Shown: positions 50,936 through 64,000, counted from the stretch's first letter. The stretch: 64,000 nucleotides of DNA from Formicarius rufipectus (GCA_013399695.1 VXAU01001873.1:619357-683356); one strand, 5' to 3'. Numbers and translations are program-made. Notes: generated by a model not told the origin, from the sequence alone.

Positions 50936-51088
50936 GGGGAGCTCAGCAGGGGCTCAGGGGGTGTGTGTGCACCCCAACCTGCAGCCGGGGAGCTCAGCAG
51001 GGGCTCAGGGGGTGTGTGTGCACCCCAACCTGCAGCCGGGGAGCTCAGCAGGGGCTCAGGGGGTGTGTGTGCACCCCAACCTGCAGCC
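50936..51088. repeat. 51-bp tandem repeat, three identical copies
   Basis: Three units (50936-50986, 50987-51037, 51038-51088) are identical over all 51 bases; each starts GGGGAGCTCAGCAGG, contains GTGTGTGTGCACCCC and ends AACCTGCAGCC. A fourth copy stops after four bases. Since 51 is 17 codons, both strands stay open through the array, giving repeated 17-residue peptides that are chance products. Full identity suggests recent expansion. Confidence 0.95.
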
Positions 51089-54000
51089 GGGGCCCCGCAT
51101 CCAACCCGGGGCACGGGACACCCCTGACTGCGAGGGACAGCAGCCTTGTGGCCACACAGCCCCACCACACAGGCTCTCCTGGGTTTGTACAAACAGAGAA
51201 AGGACCTGATGCAAGTTCAGAGGCTGCGGGGATGGATTGCTGGGCACCCAGCACCTCGGGGCGCAGGGTGCCCTGTGTGTCCCACCACAGGCAGAACAGC
51301 ATCGCTGCCTTCTCCTGCCCTGTGCCACCAGCCCCCGGCTCTGCAATGGCCTGGGGACATCCAAGCCAAAGTCCTTCCCTCACAGCCCTGGGGAAGGATG
51401 AGCACCCGTAGGGGCACGTAAGGGATCAGCAAACACTGCCTCCCTCTCATCCCCCCCGCCAGACACGTCTTTGAGCTTCTCACACGGCAGCAACTGAAGT
51501 GTAAGAGTGTTGAGCGTCTGCAGAGGGATCTTGACTGCTTGTTCATCAATGTGACCAGCAGGGCAGAGGGGGGAAAAATAATAAACTAATCAATTCCAGT
51601 CTGTCTGCGGCCAGAGGCCAAGTTCTGCAAACATGAGTCACACATTCTGCTACCTCGGACAAGATAAACACATCAGGAACAAGAGGACAGTGCGCTCAGG
51701 TGGAGCAGACAGAGGGGCTGGGCAGGCAGTGAAGGCATGTCTCCTCCAGGCCGGGACAGCCTTGCAGGGCCACGGAGAAGGAGTTTGTGGGGCTGGTGTT
51801 CCACAGACCTGCCCACATCAGCCCCCCGACCCACCAGGATGGCATCAGTCCCCAGGGATGCAGCAGCCCCCGCTCCTCCTCCATCGCCCAGCCACTCCCT
51901 GCACACTGGGGAACAGGATTTTAGACTGCACCAGTGTATCCACTCAAGATACCCAATTTGTGCAGGTTGTGACCCAGGGCCCTGCAGTCAAAGGCCATCC
52001 TCCCCTCTGCCCCCCCGTGCTGCTCTCCAGCAGCACCCCACGACCTGGGCAGTGGGGACCCCTCCAGCCGGGGGGACACCCCATGAGCAGAGGGGGCAGC
52101 AGCTGGGCAGGGCAGCACCGGGAGAAGGGCTGGTGTCAGCACCCTCCCTCAGCCCTGCTCTGCCATCAGCTGTCCGCAGTGCAGCGGCTAACCAGAAAAT
52201 CACCGCGTGCACTGGCACTTTTCCTGTTTTAATTAGGTGAAGGCAGGGTTAATTAGAGCACCCTGGAGCTGGGCAGCCCCTGCCCCCCTTCTCGACACAG
52301 CTCCCTCCATCTGCTCTTGCCCTGCGGCCCTTCCCAACCCAGCGCAGAGAACCAGCAGCCCTGGAGCTGCCTGACAGGGCCGGGTACCAGCAGAGACCCT
52401 GCTGCTGCAGCCTGCAGCCTGGCACACCATGTGCCACAGCCCAGGACACCGGGAAGCTGGGCTGACGGGATGATTGCACACCGGCAAGCCTGCCCAGGCC
52501 TCTGAAACACAGGGATGCTTGACCAATCCTTCCCTGTAATTACACACACAAGCCCGGGCAGGAAGATGCATAATGGGCCTGAGCTGGAGGAGAACTCAGG
52601 CAGCGCCTCATTTGCAGGTTTGATTAGCAGTAAATTAAACATGGGACACTTTACACCTGGCTGTCACACAAGATCCTCTGCCAGCCCTGCAGCAGGCTCA
52701 GGCCACATCCAGGAGCAAGGGACCCCCGTGCCCACGGCACAGGCAGCACACGGCTGAGGATGTCCCTGCATCTGCTCCGGGGTTATTCCTGCTGCAGCAC
52801 GCGATGAGGCAAAGGCAGGTCTGAGAGTCAGAGTGGAGACACGTTTGCAAAGCCCCAGTGCTGCTCTAGGCAAAGGGCAAGAAGCAGCGATGCTGTGGGG
52901 AGCCCCTGCTGCTGCCTGAGCACCGTGTGGCTCACCTCGGAGCAGAAGCTGCCCGGCACCATCACCAGCCAAGCCTTTGGTTGGGGTATTTTCTGTTCCA
53001 CACACACTGCCCACAGCCACACTCACCACGCAGGGGAGCTGTGAGCTGCAGCTGCCCTCTGCATCAGACAGCCATGAGACAGAAGTGGGTTCCTGGAATC
53101 AACTTCTCTTTTTAAGAAAGAGAAAAGGCATTTTGAATAATGAGTGCACTTTCAGCAGTGTGCTCAACTGGGCCATCTCGCTGCACGCAGGTGAAGCAGT
53201 GCAGAGAGAGCTCACAGCTCAGACATGGGGCAGGGCAGCCAAGAGTGCTGACACACCTGGCACGGCAGAGAACCCCACCTTTGCAGGAAAGGGATGCCAC
53301 GACAGCTTGGCCAACGCCCTCACCCCGCCACTGCAGGCGGACCCTGACAAGCACAACAGCTCTTAATGGGAAAGGAATTTCAAACTGCCTCCACACCTGT
53401 CTACCATGACAGCTCCAGACAGTGGGTTCCCCGTGCACAGCAAAGGTCAGAGCAAGCAGTGAGTGTCTCCAGGCTGGCAGCAGCAAGGAGCATCCTCTGC
53501 TCTGGTCCTCCACAACCAGTACCAGCTCCTGCACCACTGCAGCCCAAATCCTGCAGGGTCCCAGGTGGGGGCCAGGACAGAGGGAGGTGAAAGCCTTGTG
53601 AGCTCCAGCACTGCTGAGGGTGTGGGGCTCTCTGTGAAATCGTCAGACTTCCACCTGGGTTTGCATCTGGTAACTGCTGCAGTCAAACCTGCCTGCTGAA
53701 CGTCCCTCCTCAGCTTCTTCGAAAGCAAGCCTTGCCACACAGGCACACAGCTGAGGAATATTCCTACTCCAGAGCTGGTCTCCGGGCTGGCATTTTCAAG
53801 GGCTTTGATCCATGCCAAATAAGGCAATCAGCTTAGCCCTTGATTAAATACATAGCATAATCCACCTAAATCTTGTTAGCCGAGGAGCAAGTTGCTCGTC
53901 TCACTAGTTGTGGGTGGCAGTGTGTGTCACCACTGGGCAAGTGGGGCTGCTGCAGCATGAAGGTGCCCAAAGGGGCACATCCTGGGCAGGCAGCAGCACT

Positions 54001-57000
54001 GGGGCAGCTGGTGACCCCAGTGAGGCCACCCCAGCAAGGCCATGCAAATCCAGTGCACAGAAGCACAGGGATCCCTCTGTAAAGCTTCCCCTGTAACAGA
54101 CAAAAGCCACCCACAGAAAATCACCTGCTCCCTCCCCAGACCAGGGCACCCAACAGGCAGCAAAGCCCTAAAAAAAAACCAGGACAAGAGAGGAATCCCT
54201 GACCCTGAGCAAGGGAGCCAGGCTGCAGCATGGAAGGAAGATGAGCTGCAGTTCTGGGAGAATTTCACCCCACAGCAGCTCTCAGTTCCTCAGGAGCAAT
54301 GAATCAGTAGCCCAGCACTGCAGAGCCTCAACAGAACAGGCTGGTGCCAAGGGGGAAGCACGTCACGACAGGGGCAACTATTCCCACTGCCAGACAGGCC
54401 AGAGCCCAGTCTGGGCAAGATGCAGGAGTGCAGCAGGGTCAGCCTCACACCAACACCCTGCTCCAAAGGGCAGCACCACTGCCCTTCTGCTCCAGTCAGC
54501 TCTCAGCAGCTGAGAAAGCAGGAACAAGCAGCACCATTTCCTTCTGGGGCCTCTCTCCACTCCTCTGCAATCCCTACTCATGTCCATGCCATCTCCAACA
54601 GCAGGACACGGGGGAATGAGGCGGTTTGGGAGGTCTGTCCAAAGGAAACTCTCCTTCTCCAGGTGAGTTCTGCTCCTCTCCTGCTTGGCTCTGGGATAAA
54701 ACGTACAGGTGAGTCTTTCAAAGCCCCAAGAGGCAGAGCACCAAGCGAGGGAGGACTATAAGGATGCTGTTTCCCAGCACTGAAGCTGCACATCCCCAGT
54801 CCCCAGCAGTGAGGACCCCAACATCTCCCACCCAAAGTTGTGCTTTGGGAGAGCCAGGAGAGATCTGCTCCTGAGATCACAGTGCAGGTGTTACTTGAAC
54901 TCACTGGAAGACAAATTCCCTGGAAAGAGCTATTGCTCCCTACCCAGGTGGGAACTGCCTCTGCAGGGAGGTGATCCACCATAACTTTTCCCAGCTCAGA
55001 GGCAGGAGCCCTGCAAACCTCTGTTCCAGGCTGCATCAGAAACTCCAATGATTCCTACAGCAGCCAGGCGAGTGTCAACAGCTGCTGGAAAGATTTTAAG
55101 CTAATTTAACCATTTCAAGACATTATGTGGCTTCTATCATCCCAATTACCCTCAAAAGCCCAGGTAAGATCTTGAGGAGAGTATAGGGAGAAGGAAAAGA
55201 AAAGATTTAAAAATTAGTAATGAGGGAAAAAAAAGTCTTTGGCACAATCCAAAGAACAGACTCGGGCAGATTAGGAAAAAAAGTCACAGAACTTCAAACT
55301 AAAAGAAAGCAGCCAACCAGAGGCAGTATCTGCTCTCACCAAACACTCGCCAGGAAGGCTGAGCAGAGCTTGTCTTGCCAGTCACCAGCTGGCACAGCAG
55401 GAGTCAGGCTTTTGGCACTGGGAGCCTCTCCCTGAGCCGGGTAAGGGAACAGGCTGCCTGCAGAGGAGCTGCGATGATAAATGACAGCAGTTGAGCACTG
55501 CAGGGGCATTTCACTGCTTCAGAGGTTGCTGCTATAACAATCTTCTCTGACTCAGCAGCTGAAAGGGATGCCGGGAAGGAAGCACCATAAAAAAAAAAAA
55601 AAGTCATGCATTATTAATATGGACTCTGGCAGCAAGACACGAGTTGGAAAAACACTGAGGAGAAAAAAAAATTACTGCAGAATAAAAGCAAGCTGCATGT
55701 GTGGAAGCATTTCACACCCCTGTGGGAGCTGCAGCAGCCAGGGGCCAGCCTGTACCTCTCCAGGGATCCCCACTCCCAGGGAACCCCCCGTTTGCCAGCA
55801 GGAAGGTGATCTCCACTGTTTTCTGCCTCAGAGCAGGTCACTGCAGCCCTGTGCAGAGACCACCACGTGCCTTGGGCACAGCACACACTGCTTTCCAGCT
55901 GCCCCAGCACAGAGCCATGCCAGCAGCTGTACTGCCCCAGGGTCTGTATCCCAGCCCCCAGCCCCACTGCCAGGCGTCCCAGCCTGTGCCCAGGCTCGAG
56001 CCACAGCCCGTGGCCTCTGCCAGCACCTGCTGATGCAGAGGGCACAGAGGCAGGGACTGAAACACCTTCCTTTTCCTGCCAGGTAGGGAGGGAAAAAATG
56101 TCAGTGCACACTGGACTACCTGGAGCACTACAGTGCTTGCTTTCCTCTTCTATTCCAAATGCTTGGTACAGGTTTCTTTATAGGCATTACTGTTCATGTA
56201 GTCATCTCCTACACTGTGCATCCAAAATCTTTGCTCTCAACCTGCTGCTATGTGGAGACACCACAAACTGAGTGTGTGCTCCCATATCATGGGCATTCCA
56301 CAGCTCTCACCAACCTGTCCTCTCAGTGCAGGGAAACCCCCTGAGCCCCACACAGGAGCCTTCTAGCAGCACATCTGCAGCATGCTTGGTCCCCAAAGCA
56401 AAGGAGGTGACTAACACAGCACCAGGTTTCAAGAGGTTCCTTTGATTTGTTTGTATGGCAATAGCATTCAATAAAGCCAATCCATTATTTTGCCATAGAA
56501 TTCCCTACACACTGCATGAACTGCTCACACCACAGCCCAACCCACAGTGCAGCAAGGACTTGCCTGTATTTGCTTTCTTCCATTACGTGTGCAGTGACAT
56601 CCTCCGTAAGAAATATTTTCCAACCTTTACCTTTTGGATTAGAAAGGCACAGGGGGGAACAGCTTTACAAGCCCTGTCACACACAGCACACAGGCACGTG
56701 CCTGCTCATGGGGGCAAGGGAACTGCACAAGCTCCCACGGAGCAGGGAAACTGAGGCACAAGCCAGATGAAAAACCACATCCCCTGGCAGCAGCCCCTTC
56801 CCTTCCACAAGAGCCTGGGACAGAGGTGGGTTACCTTGCTGCAAGAGGGCCAGGCCAGCACCCCAACAGCATCTTCAGAGGGGCCCCAGGATGAAAACCC
56901 CATTTAGGGCAAGGGTTCTGGGGAGGTTTGTCCAGCCTGGGAATGCCACACACAACCAGAGACTCGCAAAGGGCAGAACCCACTGGGTTTGGACCTCAAA

Positions 57001-60000
57001 CAAAAACCTAGAAAAATGACCTAGAAAGTCAGTGTGGCCACACATTTCCAGCTAAAGCCCCAGCACACAAGCACTGACTCCTCTCCCATGCCCCACGTAG
57101 CCAGAAGGGAGTCAGGAGCTCGCACTGAGATTCCTGCACCCCTGGAGTAGTCCTTTGGGAAAACAGCATCAGATATGGTGCTGAAGTTTGTGGCTTTATG
57201 CAAAACACCCACAGTCACTACAGGGCACAATGGATCTCCCTAACCTGGCTCCCCCCAGGTCTCCCCTTTGCTTTAGCAAGACCAGAAGTCCCTGAAAATT
57301 CCTTTTGTAAAGAGGAAAGGGGCTCAGAGCCCTGCCTGCCACACTCCACACCATAGCTGCACCCACAAGGACACTTCCCACCAGGACAAGGACTACACGT
57401 GCTGTCCTGCTGTCACCCCTGGGACCCTTCCAAGCAGCAGACAAGGATGGCTGAGGGCACTTCTCCTGCCGGGCACTGACATCACCCTCAGCTTTTCAGT
57501 CCACCTTTCCTTTCAAAATAAGAGCAGCTTCAGGGTAATGCTGAAAGCCCTGGTGGTTTTCATGTTATCTGTTTCATATTCTCCGAAAAATTCACACCCA
57601 CCAACACCTCTCAAAATTTCTGATTTGTGGTTATTTTGCTTTTCAACAGCACAGTTCACTACACGTTTTCTGCTCCATCTCTCCAAAGAGGACTAGTCCC
57701 CATGGTATTTAAAGCCAGTGCTAGAAAACCTTCAAACACACATTAACCACCCTACTGCACCCGTATTCAAAATGCTGCCAGCCAAAGCCACAGCCGGAAC
57801 AGTCTGAACGCAATGGAGAAGGAAAAGCCTGTATGGAAATAAACCCCACTAAAATAACCCAGCAAAGGTTTTGTCAAAGTAAACACACATTTTATTGTGA
57901 CAATGATGCTTTAAAAATAAAGCTGTTCAGGGAAGGCTTTTCTCACTCTGTACAGCTGCCTATCAGCGTCTCTTCCAGATCACTCACCCCTCGGTGCTGC
58001 CACAGGGAGAGCAGAGGGCCCTGCATGGGCTTACCCGGCCAACAGCACACTGGCCATGCTACCACCACCAGCTGAGGGTCACCACTGCCACTCTGGTGAG
58101 GTTCCCCAAAACTTTCAGTAAAATTAAGTATTTAAAGGCTCCATGTGCTTGGATATTAAAATCCACCAACCATAACAGCATTCAAGGGATCAAGTGCAAA
58201 TATTCAGCTCCCCACACTGCTCATCTCCATTCCCTGCAGTGGTCCCCAGGGGGTTCATCATCCCCTGCAGAGCAGATGCTGCCCGAGTTAATACAATTAA
58301 TGAGTCCACCTGGAACAGAGGCAGAGGATCATCTTGGGAAACAAAGCAGCAGTGTCAGAGCCCTTATCTCCATCAGTCAGCAGCCACCTGAAGTGGCCAA
58401 GCACCTGCTAAAGCCCTGGCCTTCCATGGCCTCCCTAACCCATGAAGACCATGTCTTCTGGGCTGACAGCACTGACGGTTTTGGTTTAAGATCTGCTCTG
58501 TGACAGCTCATTAATGTTTTGAGGCATTCCATTTGCAGTAATGAACCAGTACCAGGAAGCTTTTGTGTCTGCTGATCACCTTCCACAAGCCAGGCTTCCA
58601 GAGATAGATGAAACATGAGCTCTTCACATACTCTGCAGTTGCAACACCCGGCGAGGCACCAGCAAAATAACCCGAACCAGATGTGCCTGACAGACAGCAC
58701 AGGTGCTTACAGACAAAGAAAACCCAGTAATTCACCTGCCCTCAAAGAAACCCTGTAGTTTGTTAGCCTTGAGCCAGAGTGGTCCCCAAGCAATGCTCTG
58801 CACCACCAGTCCCTCGGATGGACTGGCACCGGAGCAGCTGGGTGGAACAGGGCTGCTGTCCTGCCCGGACACGCCTTGTGGGACACTCAGTGCTGAAAGA
58901 ACGTGGTGCTACCAATGGAGTGATTGCCCACAGCTGCCACCAGTCTCATTCTGCTGGTGGCACAGGAGGTTTGGAGCTCAAGTTGTTGAATCAAGGAGCA
59001 CTCGAGGGTTTCTTTCTACCCCCAGTCACTGTCAGATCCGATGACTGCAACATCCTCCGTGGGATACGCTGTGGAACTGGGCTGTGCCTTCCTGAGGTTG
59101 TGAAATGCTGCCTGGCAGATCATTCAGGGAGAGGAGGGTGAGGGAGGGTGGCACTGCCAGTGTACCATAGTGAGACATCACACTCCCTCGAGCTGCAGGG
59201 GGAAGACCCAGGGATGAAAGCCAGGGCTACAAGAGCACAAACCTCATTTCCTTATTCTGACCTGCATCTTCACCTTCTGTCCCTGCTCAGGCTGTGTCCA
59301 GGCAAACCTGAGCTGCTGGCAAACCTGAAAGGGCACCTGCACCAGACCTCAGCCTCGCCAGGCCAGAGCCACCACAGCTCACCAGTGTGATGCTCAGACC
59401 AGCTGGGCACCAGCCCCCACCACGGCCAGTGGTCCCTGCCCAGGCTCTGCCCTGCCATCCCCCTTCTGCCCTCCTCTCCACCAGCACTGGCTCCAACCAG
59501 GCTCCTCCTGCCCACATCCCCCCAGCAGTGTGCACTCCCCAACACGACTGCCTCACTCCCTCCCCAGACTCACCAGTCCCAGCCCCACGAGCCCACAGTG
59601 CCACCCCCCTGCCTGGCAGCACCGTCACCACTCTTCCTCTGTTCCTCACCACCACAGGCAACTCAACCACTTCTCCCAGTCCCCTGGGCCCCTCCATCTG
59701 GGACAAACTGGCAGTAGCAGAATCTTTTGCCATTTATCCCCCCCAGAACATCTCTGTGCTGAGATCTGCCAGCCTGATGCATTAAATAACCAAACTGGAT
59801 CAGCCACCTTTGGCCATAAAACATTCTTACAAAGACCAAAGCAACAAAGGAGCTGTACTGCTGCAGATGTTGGTCCTCACAGCACTGCTCTGCTGGTCAC
59901 TGACACACAGTGTGGCACAACAGTGTTTCAAAGCACTCCTGCCTAACAAAATCAAGTTCTTGCACCACAAACATAATTCAGGACTAATGATGCTACCTCA

Positions 60001-63000
60001 TGCCCTGTATGACTGGTCCAGAGCAACTCCTGATAAGTTTTGAGGAAGTAAAGCCAAAGTGAATTACAGCTCTCTCACAAAGGTAACAATCTTTCACCCA
60101 ATAATTTGAATTCTCTGCATTATTTTCCTGCATCTGATCTAACCAAGTATGACTCCTGTGCAAACCTAAGTTTAAAAAAATAAAATTTAAATAGAGAGGC
60201 TCCAACATCTGCAGACAACGAGGGAAAAGACAAGAGCAGCTACCCAAGCACCAGGAAAGGCCCCTGCCTGCCCTCCCAGCCACGCAGCACCCACCCTCTC
60301 CATTAGGACCAAGTCCAATGCCTGAGAAACTCCTACTGTTTAGCAAGAGTTATCAGCATGAAACAATAACTTGCAGTGCAGGCAGCTTGATAAAACATTT
60401 CTGATTCCAGTTGCAGGAGGAACTCCCTTAACTTCCTAGGCCCTGTTCAAAAAACATAAACCCAAGATACTTTTAGGAAAGCCATAAGAGCCACCACCAC
60501 ATGAAAACAGGACAGGCAAGGATGGAGCAGAGCTCCCACGAGGATGCACAGCCCCATGGGGAACTCAGAGGCAGAGGCCAGGACTAAACAGAAACTTTCT
60601 CAAGGTGTTTCACCTCCAAGTCACCACACTCTTGGCATCCACGTCACACTTGTTCCAACACTGGGGTCTGGGCACAGGCAGAGTAACTCAGGCAAGCCCA
60701 TTTCTGCACATCTCATCAGGAGAAGGTGAGGAGGCACGAAGGGTGCCTGTCCCAGGAGGGCAAGAACAAGTCCTGCAAGACCAGCCGAGGTGCCCAGTGA
60801 CCCCCGGAGCAGGACAGAGCCGCCGGTGTGGGGCCAGCTGTGCTCATCCCAAAGGAGCGGCCGGTGGGATGTCCTGCAGAGCCAGCCCAGCACACCCGCT
60901 GCCCACAGGACCGGGGGGCAGCGAGGACAAGGGGCGTCCCTGGCAGAGGGACCCGCGTGGATCCCCCAGCAGCTCCCGGGAGGCTCTGGTCCCTGCCAGC
61001 CTGCCGTGCCCAGCTCAGCCCGGCAGCACAATCGGCTGCCTCATCCCGCACACAATGGCCACGATGAGACACAGCATCAGCCCAGAGAGAGCCAGGGAAC
61101 AGCAGGGAGGGGAGAGCCTGCTGTGGCTGTGCCAGCGGCCGGGGGAGCCCAGGGATGGCACTGCCAGCGTGGGGTGTGGGGAGGAGGGACAGGTATGGGA
61201 TGGGAGTGCTGGGAAGGAGGCGGCTCTGGCTGTTTACACTGGATCGCTCTACACAAACGGGAGGCCACAGGGGCATTTCAGTTCCACAGGAGGAAATCTT
61301 CATGAAGGGCAGAAACCAGGAGCTACCCTAGGCATCACATAAACCCAGGCACGATGCAAACATAAGCTCCAAAAGCACTGGACTCCCTGCAGGGACCAAG
61401 CATGACTATTTGCTGACAGTAAACAAGAATTTCTTCCTGCATTTCCGTCTGGAGCGGACTGCTGTGTTACCTGGGCTGAGGAGCCCAAAACCATGGTCAG
61501 TCAGAGGGCAGGCACCCCAGAGCCCAGGCTGGGCTGCTCTTCCCCATCTCCCAAGGGCACCAGAGAAGCAGTTATCCCGGTTTTCCAGCCGGCAAGCGTG
61601 CCAGCTCCACACCAAGGTGCTGAGACAGCACCCACAAGTGCAACTGCCCCAGTTTTCTCCTGGCACTGGTGCACAGCTGCTCCAACACCACACGCCTCAG
61701 CACTGCCCATGAAGGTCCCCCCTGAAACGTGGGGCTTGGGACAGGCTCCCACCCACGCTGACAGCACACTCTGCTGTCCCAGGGGATGCTGCCCCCCAGC
61801 CCAGAGGGCTGAAGCTGCCCAGACAGGGCAGGCTGGCTCCAGCTGCTGACCCCGTGGCTGGAGCTGGCTGGAGCAGACCCTTCCCAGCAGCCCATGGCAC
61901 CAGGCAAAGAAAGCTCTTCCAGTCATTCCAGGCTCCAGCTGGTTCAAGTTCACTTGCAGCTTCAGGTCCTGCTTACTTGGATTTTATTCTTTTCCAATGA
62001 AGTACAATCAAGGAATGGATTAATTGCTCTCCTGCCCTGGTTTAGCCAATGAACTGCAAGTTCTTCAGCCACTTCCCCAGCACACCCTGCAAGGACAGTC
62101 TCTGGGCAGAGGCTTCCCCAGGCCCTTCAGTGGCCACAGAAAACCAGCCCAGCCCCACCCTGGCACATCGAGGCAGAGGAAGGCAGGAAACAGCCCAAGA
62201 ACACCCACCCCAGCGACAGCATCTCTCCATCACCTGCACACCAACAATTCATTGAAATCCCCAGCTCTGTTCATGTCCTATCTCACTTGCTCTTCTTCCA
62301 AGCTTTTCCTCCCCATTCCGGACCAAAAACAAGTGACAAGAGGATTAGCCCAGCCATCCTGGAAACACTGGGCTGGGTTTTCATGATGGAACATTTCTGG
62401 CTGAAAGAGGAAGGAAAAAGTAAAAAGGAAGCAGATCTTCTGTCACCTGATGAGGAGATGACTCAGAACATCACTGACATCCACGGGTGGGTGGGATAGG
62501 GACTGATAACACCTCTCTCTGCCTCCTCTTTGGGCCTCACAGATAGCAAAAACATTGGGAGGGACACGATCGTGTTATCTGAGGTCCACATGGGGAAAGG
62601 CCTGTGGGCACAGAGCTGGTTTAAAACAGCATTTTATACCCTACAGCAACTCCAGTATCTCTCAACTGGTGACCATTCAGAAGCAGCATAAGATGAATCT
62701 GAACACTCTAAAAAAGGAACAAAACACCTCTTACAAGAGAAGTTTCCTTCTTAAACTGTACAGCTGTTCCGTTTGGGCCTGGGGAAGCCCATCCACAGCC
62801 ACAGGACGACTGCTGGAGAAGGCATTCCCTGTGCCTGCCCAGTCAAGGGCTGCCAGAGGCACTGGATAAAAGGGCCACCAGGCCCATGGCAGCACAGGAA
62901 TGGGATGAGCCAGGCTGTGCTCAGCTCAGCCCTGAGCCACCACGGCGAGGCCCAGCACACACTGCCTCGCTCAGGCTGTGCCCAGGTCATGAGCTCCACG

Positions 63001-63539
63001 AGCTGAGCTTCTACCCCAGCCAACCCCTTCTCAGCCCTGGGAAAGGCTCCCAAAGCCCAGTGGCAGCCACAGGACACCATCTGTAAATAAAACCCCACAA
63101 AAGTCACCTTGAAAACAGACAGAGGTCTCTTTGGGATGTCCAAGCTAGGAATGGCATAAGCAATATCAATGACATTTCAAGGAGAAACTCACAATTTCTT
63201 TGGAAAGGGCTGTTTCTATAGAAATAAATCATTGCCAAAGTTTGGTTGCAGGCCAAACCGCGAGCCTCGGGTCCTTACAGAAACGGGATGCAACTTATGA
63301 AGGGAACAGATGCCTTCCGAGAACAAGTCTTCCCGCACCTCCCGAGGGATGGACAGGAAGCCCCACCAGCACCGGGTGCTGCCCACAGGGACACGCACGG
63401 CTTCTGGAGCCCCGCAAAGCTGCGACGGGAACACCGGAGCGAGTACGCCCTTCTCATCTGCCCACTTGACAAAAAGGGCAGGATTTCCACCAGGGACCAC
63501 GTTCAGACCACAAGCACTTGGACATCACTCCTTCAAAAC

Positions 63540-63922
63540 AAACTCTGGGGCGGGCAGGCAGCGGGCTCGCTGTCCCCCGCCCGGAGGGGAGCGCGGCCGG
63601 CGATCCCGCACCGAGGCGAGCCGGGACCCGCACCCCGAACCCCGCACCGACGGGGGGGGGACCCGGGGAGGACCCTCACCCCGCACCTGTGGCGGGGACC
63701 CGGGACCGGGGGAGACACGGGACCCGCACATCGCACCCGGGGGGAGCCGGGACCCGCATCCGAGGGGGGGACCCACACATCGCCCCCGGGGGGACCCTCA
63801 CCTGAGGGGTGACTCGCCACCGTGCGGGGGGACCCGCACCCCGCAGCCGGTGCCCATCGCGGGGCTCGGCGGGGCCGCCCCTCGCCGGGGATGCCGCGGC
63901 CCCCGGGCCGGCCGGGCGCGGA
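63540..63922 (-). promoter_or_regulatory. B4GALT5: CpG island at the 5' end of B4GALT5 (intron 1 side)
   Basis: GC content rises abruptly at about 63.54 kb and stays extreme up to the gap. Its place, upstream of the visible B4GALT5 exons on the minus strand, is where promoter and exon 1 should be. No frame encoding a short basic tail, a membrane anchor and a phase-1 donor is seen, so exon 1 most likely falls in or beyond the gap. Confidence 0.65.
63600..63850 (+). repeat. Degenerate GC-rich minisatellite
   Basis: Loosely repeated blocks of the type GGGACCCGCACC followed by G runs recur about eight times at irregular spacing of roughly 20-35 bp (for example GGGACCCGCACCCCG, GGGACCCGCACATCGC, GGGACCCGCATCCG, GGGACCCACACATCGC). 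Long G runs are interspersed. Such sequence is hard to sequence, which fits the adjacent gap. Confidence 0.75.
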
Positions 63923-64000
63923 NNNNNNNNNNNNNNNNNNNNNNNNNNNNNNNNNNNNNNNNNNNNNNNNNNNNNNNNNNNNNNNNNNNNNNNNNNNNNN
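63923..64000. other. Assembly gap (N run)
   Basis: All 78 last bases are N. The gap follows extreme GC content at the expected position of B4GALT5 exon 1. Confidence 0.99.

Larger units (their letters stand above)
41863..63530 (-). other. B4GALT5: B4GALT5 intron 1
   Basis: From the exon 2 acceptor (ccttgcag) to the right-hand GC island no further B4GALT5 exon is found; human B4GALT5 also has a very long first intron. The region is moderately GC-rich with many short chance frames on both strands, none resembling a known protein. It holds a T/G-rich tract at 43 kb and a 51-bp tandem repeat at 50.9 kb. I see no RNA gene or intact mobile element. Confidence 0.8.

Noticed and set aside
50502..51411. 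Frame with a repeated 17-residue peptide (GSSAGAQGVCVHPNLQP)
   Set aside because: A consequence of the 51-bp tandem DNA repeat; other frames are equally open through it.
56740..56790. GGAAACTGAGGCACAAG motif as another MIR-type SINE
   Set aside because: Only the one short block matches; the rest of the element order is absent.
60605..61342. 245-codon plus-strand frame in B4GALT5 intron 1
   Set aside because: Overlapped by several other open frames on both strands; no domain, no splice context and no conservation evidence.
63795..63812. Minus-strand CAG-gtgaggg donor as the end of B4GALT5 exon 1
   Set aside because: The upstream sequence does not encode a membrane anchor and the phase is wrong for exon 2.
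1..64000. CRISPR arrays, phage or other prokaryotic defence systems
   Set aside because: The sequence is clearly vertebrate with spliced genes; no direct-repeat/spacer structure exists.

Overview
The window is vertebrate nuclear DNA, almost certainly from a bird and at minimum a sauropsid. Two genes, both transcribed right to left, can be read with confidence: the first coding exon of KCNB1 (Kv2.1 potassium channel) at about 11 kb, and coding exons 2-9 of B4GALT5 (lactosylceramide synthase) between 34.1 and 41.9 kb. A single exon of PTGIS (prostacyclin synthase, CYP8A1) lies between them at 23.5 kb. The order KCNB1-PTGIS-B4GALT5, all on one strand, is the conserved amniote arrangement (human 20q13). 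A CR1 LINE 3' fragment at 22.4-22.8 kb, several MIR/L2-type SINE relics and the short intergenic distances fit a bird. This is not bacterial sequence; there are no operons, CRISPR arrays or insertion sequences.

Layout: 1-10744 is the 5' part of KCNB1 intron 1 (the second coding exon lies off the left edge) and holds only old repeats. 10745-11311 is the exon encoding the T1 tetramerization domain of Kv2.1, inside a CpG island reaching about 12.9 kb. About 177 bp upstream of its start codon sits an RE1/REST-like site with widened half-site spacing. 12.9-31.2 kb is the interval where PTGIS should lie: only its I-helix exon (23478-23553) is recognizable, with a perfect splice donor but a damaged acceptor, and no heme-binding exon was found. 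The same interval has a TATA plus RFX X-box cluster at 21.65 kb, a GC-rich island at 27.2-29.0 kb and a 22-24 bp minisatellite. 31.26-34.16 kb is the predicted B4GALT5 3'UTR with AU-rich elements. Exons 9 to 2 follow, and all internal exons join in frame to 350 residues plus stop, matching human residues 39-388 in length. 41.9 kb to the right end is intron 1, with a perfect triple 51-bp tandem repeat at 50.9 kb. The window ends in a very GC-rich island and a run of N from 63923, which probably hides B4GALT5 exon 1.

The two genes are neighbours but act separately: KCNB1 supplies delayed-rectifier K+ current in neurons and endocrine cells; B4GALT5 is a Golgi enzyme making lactosylceramide. No new protein-coding system was found. 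The observations most worth checking are the apparent decay of PTGIS, the expanded RE1 next to KCNB1, and a GC-AG intron in B4GALT5. Family names, motifs and human gene structure come from memory of these families; no database search was run.
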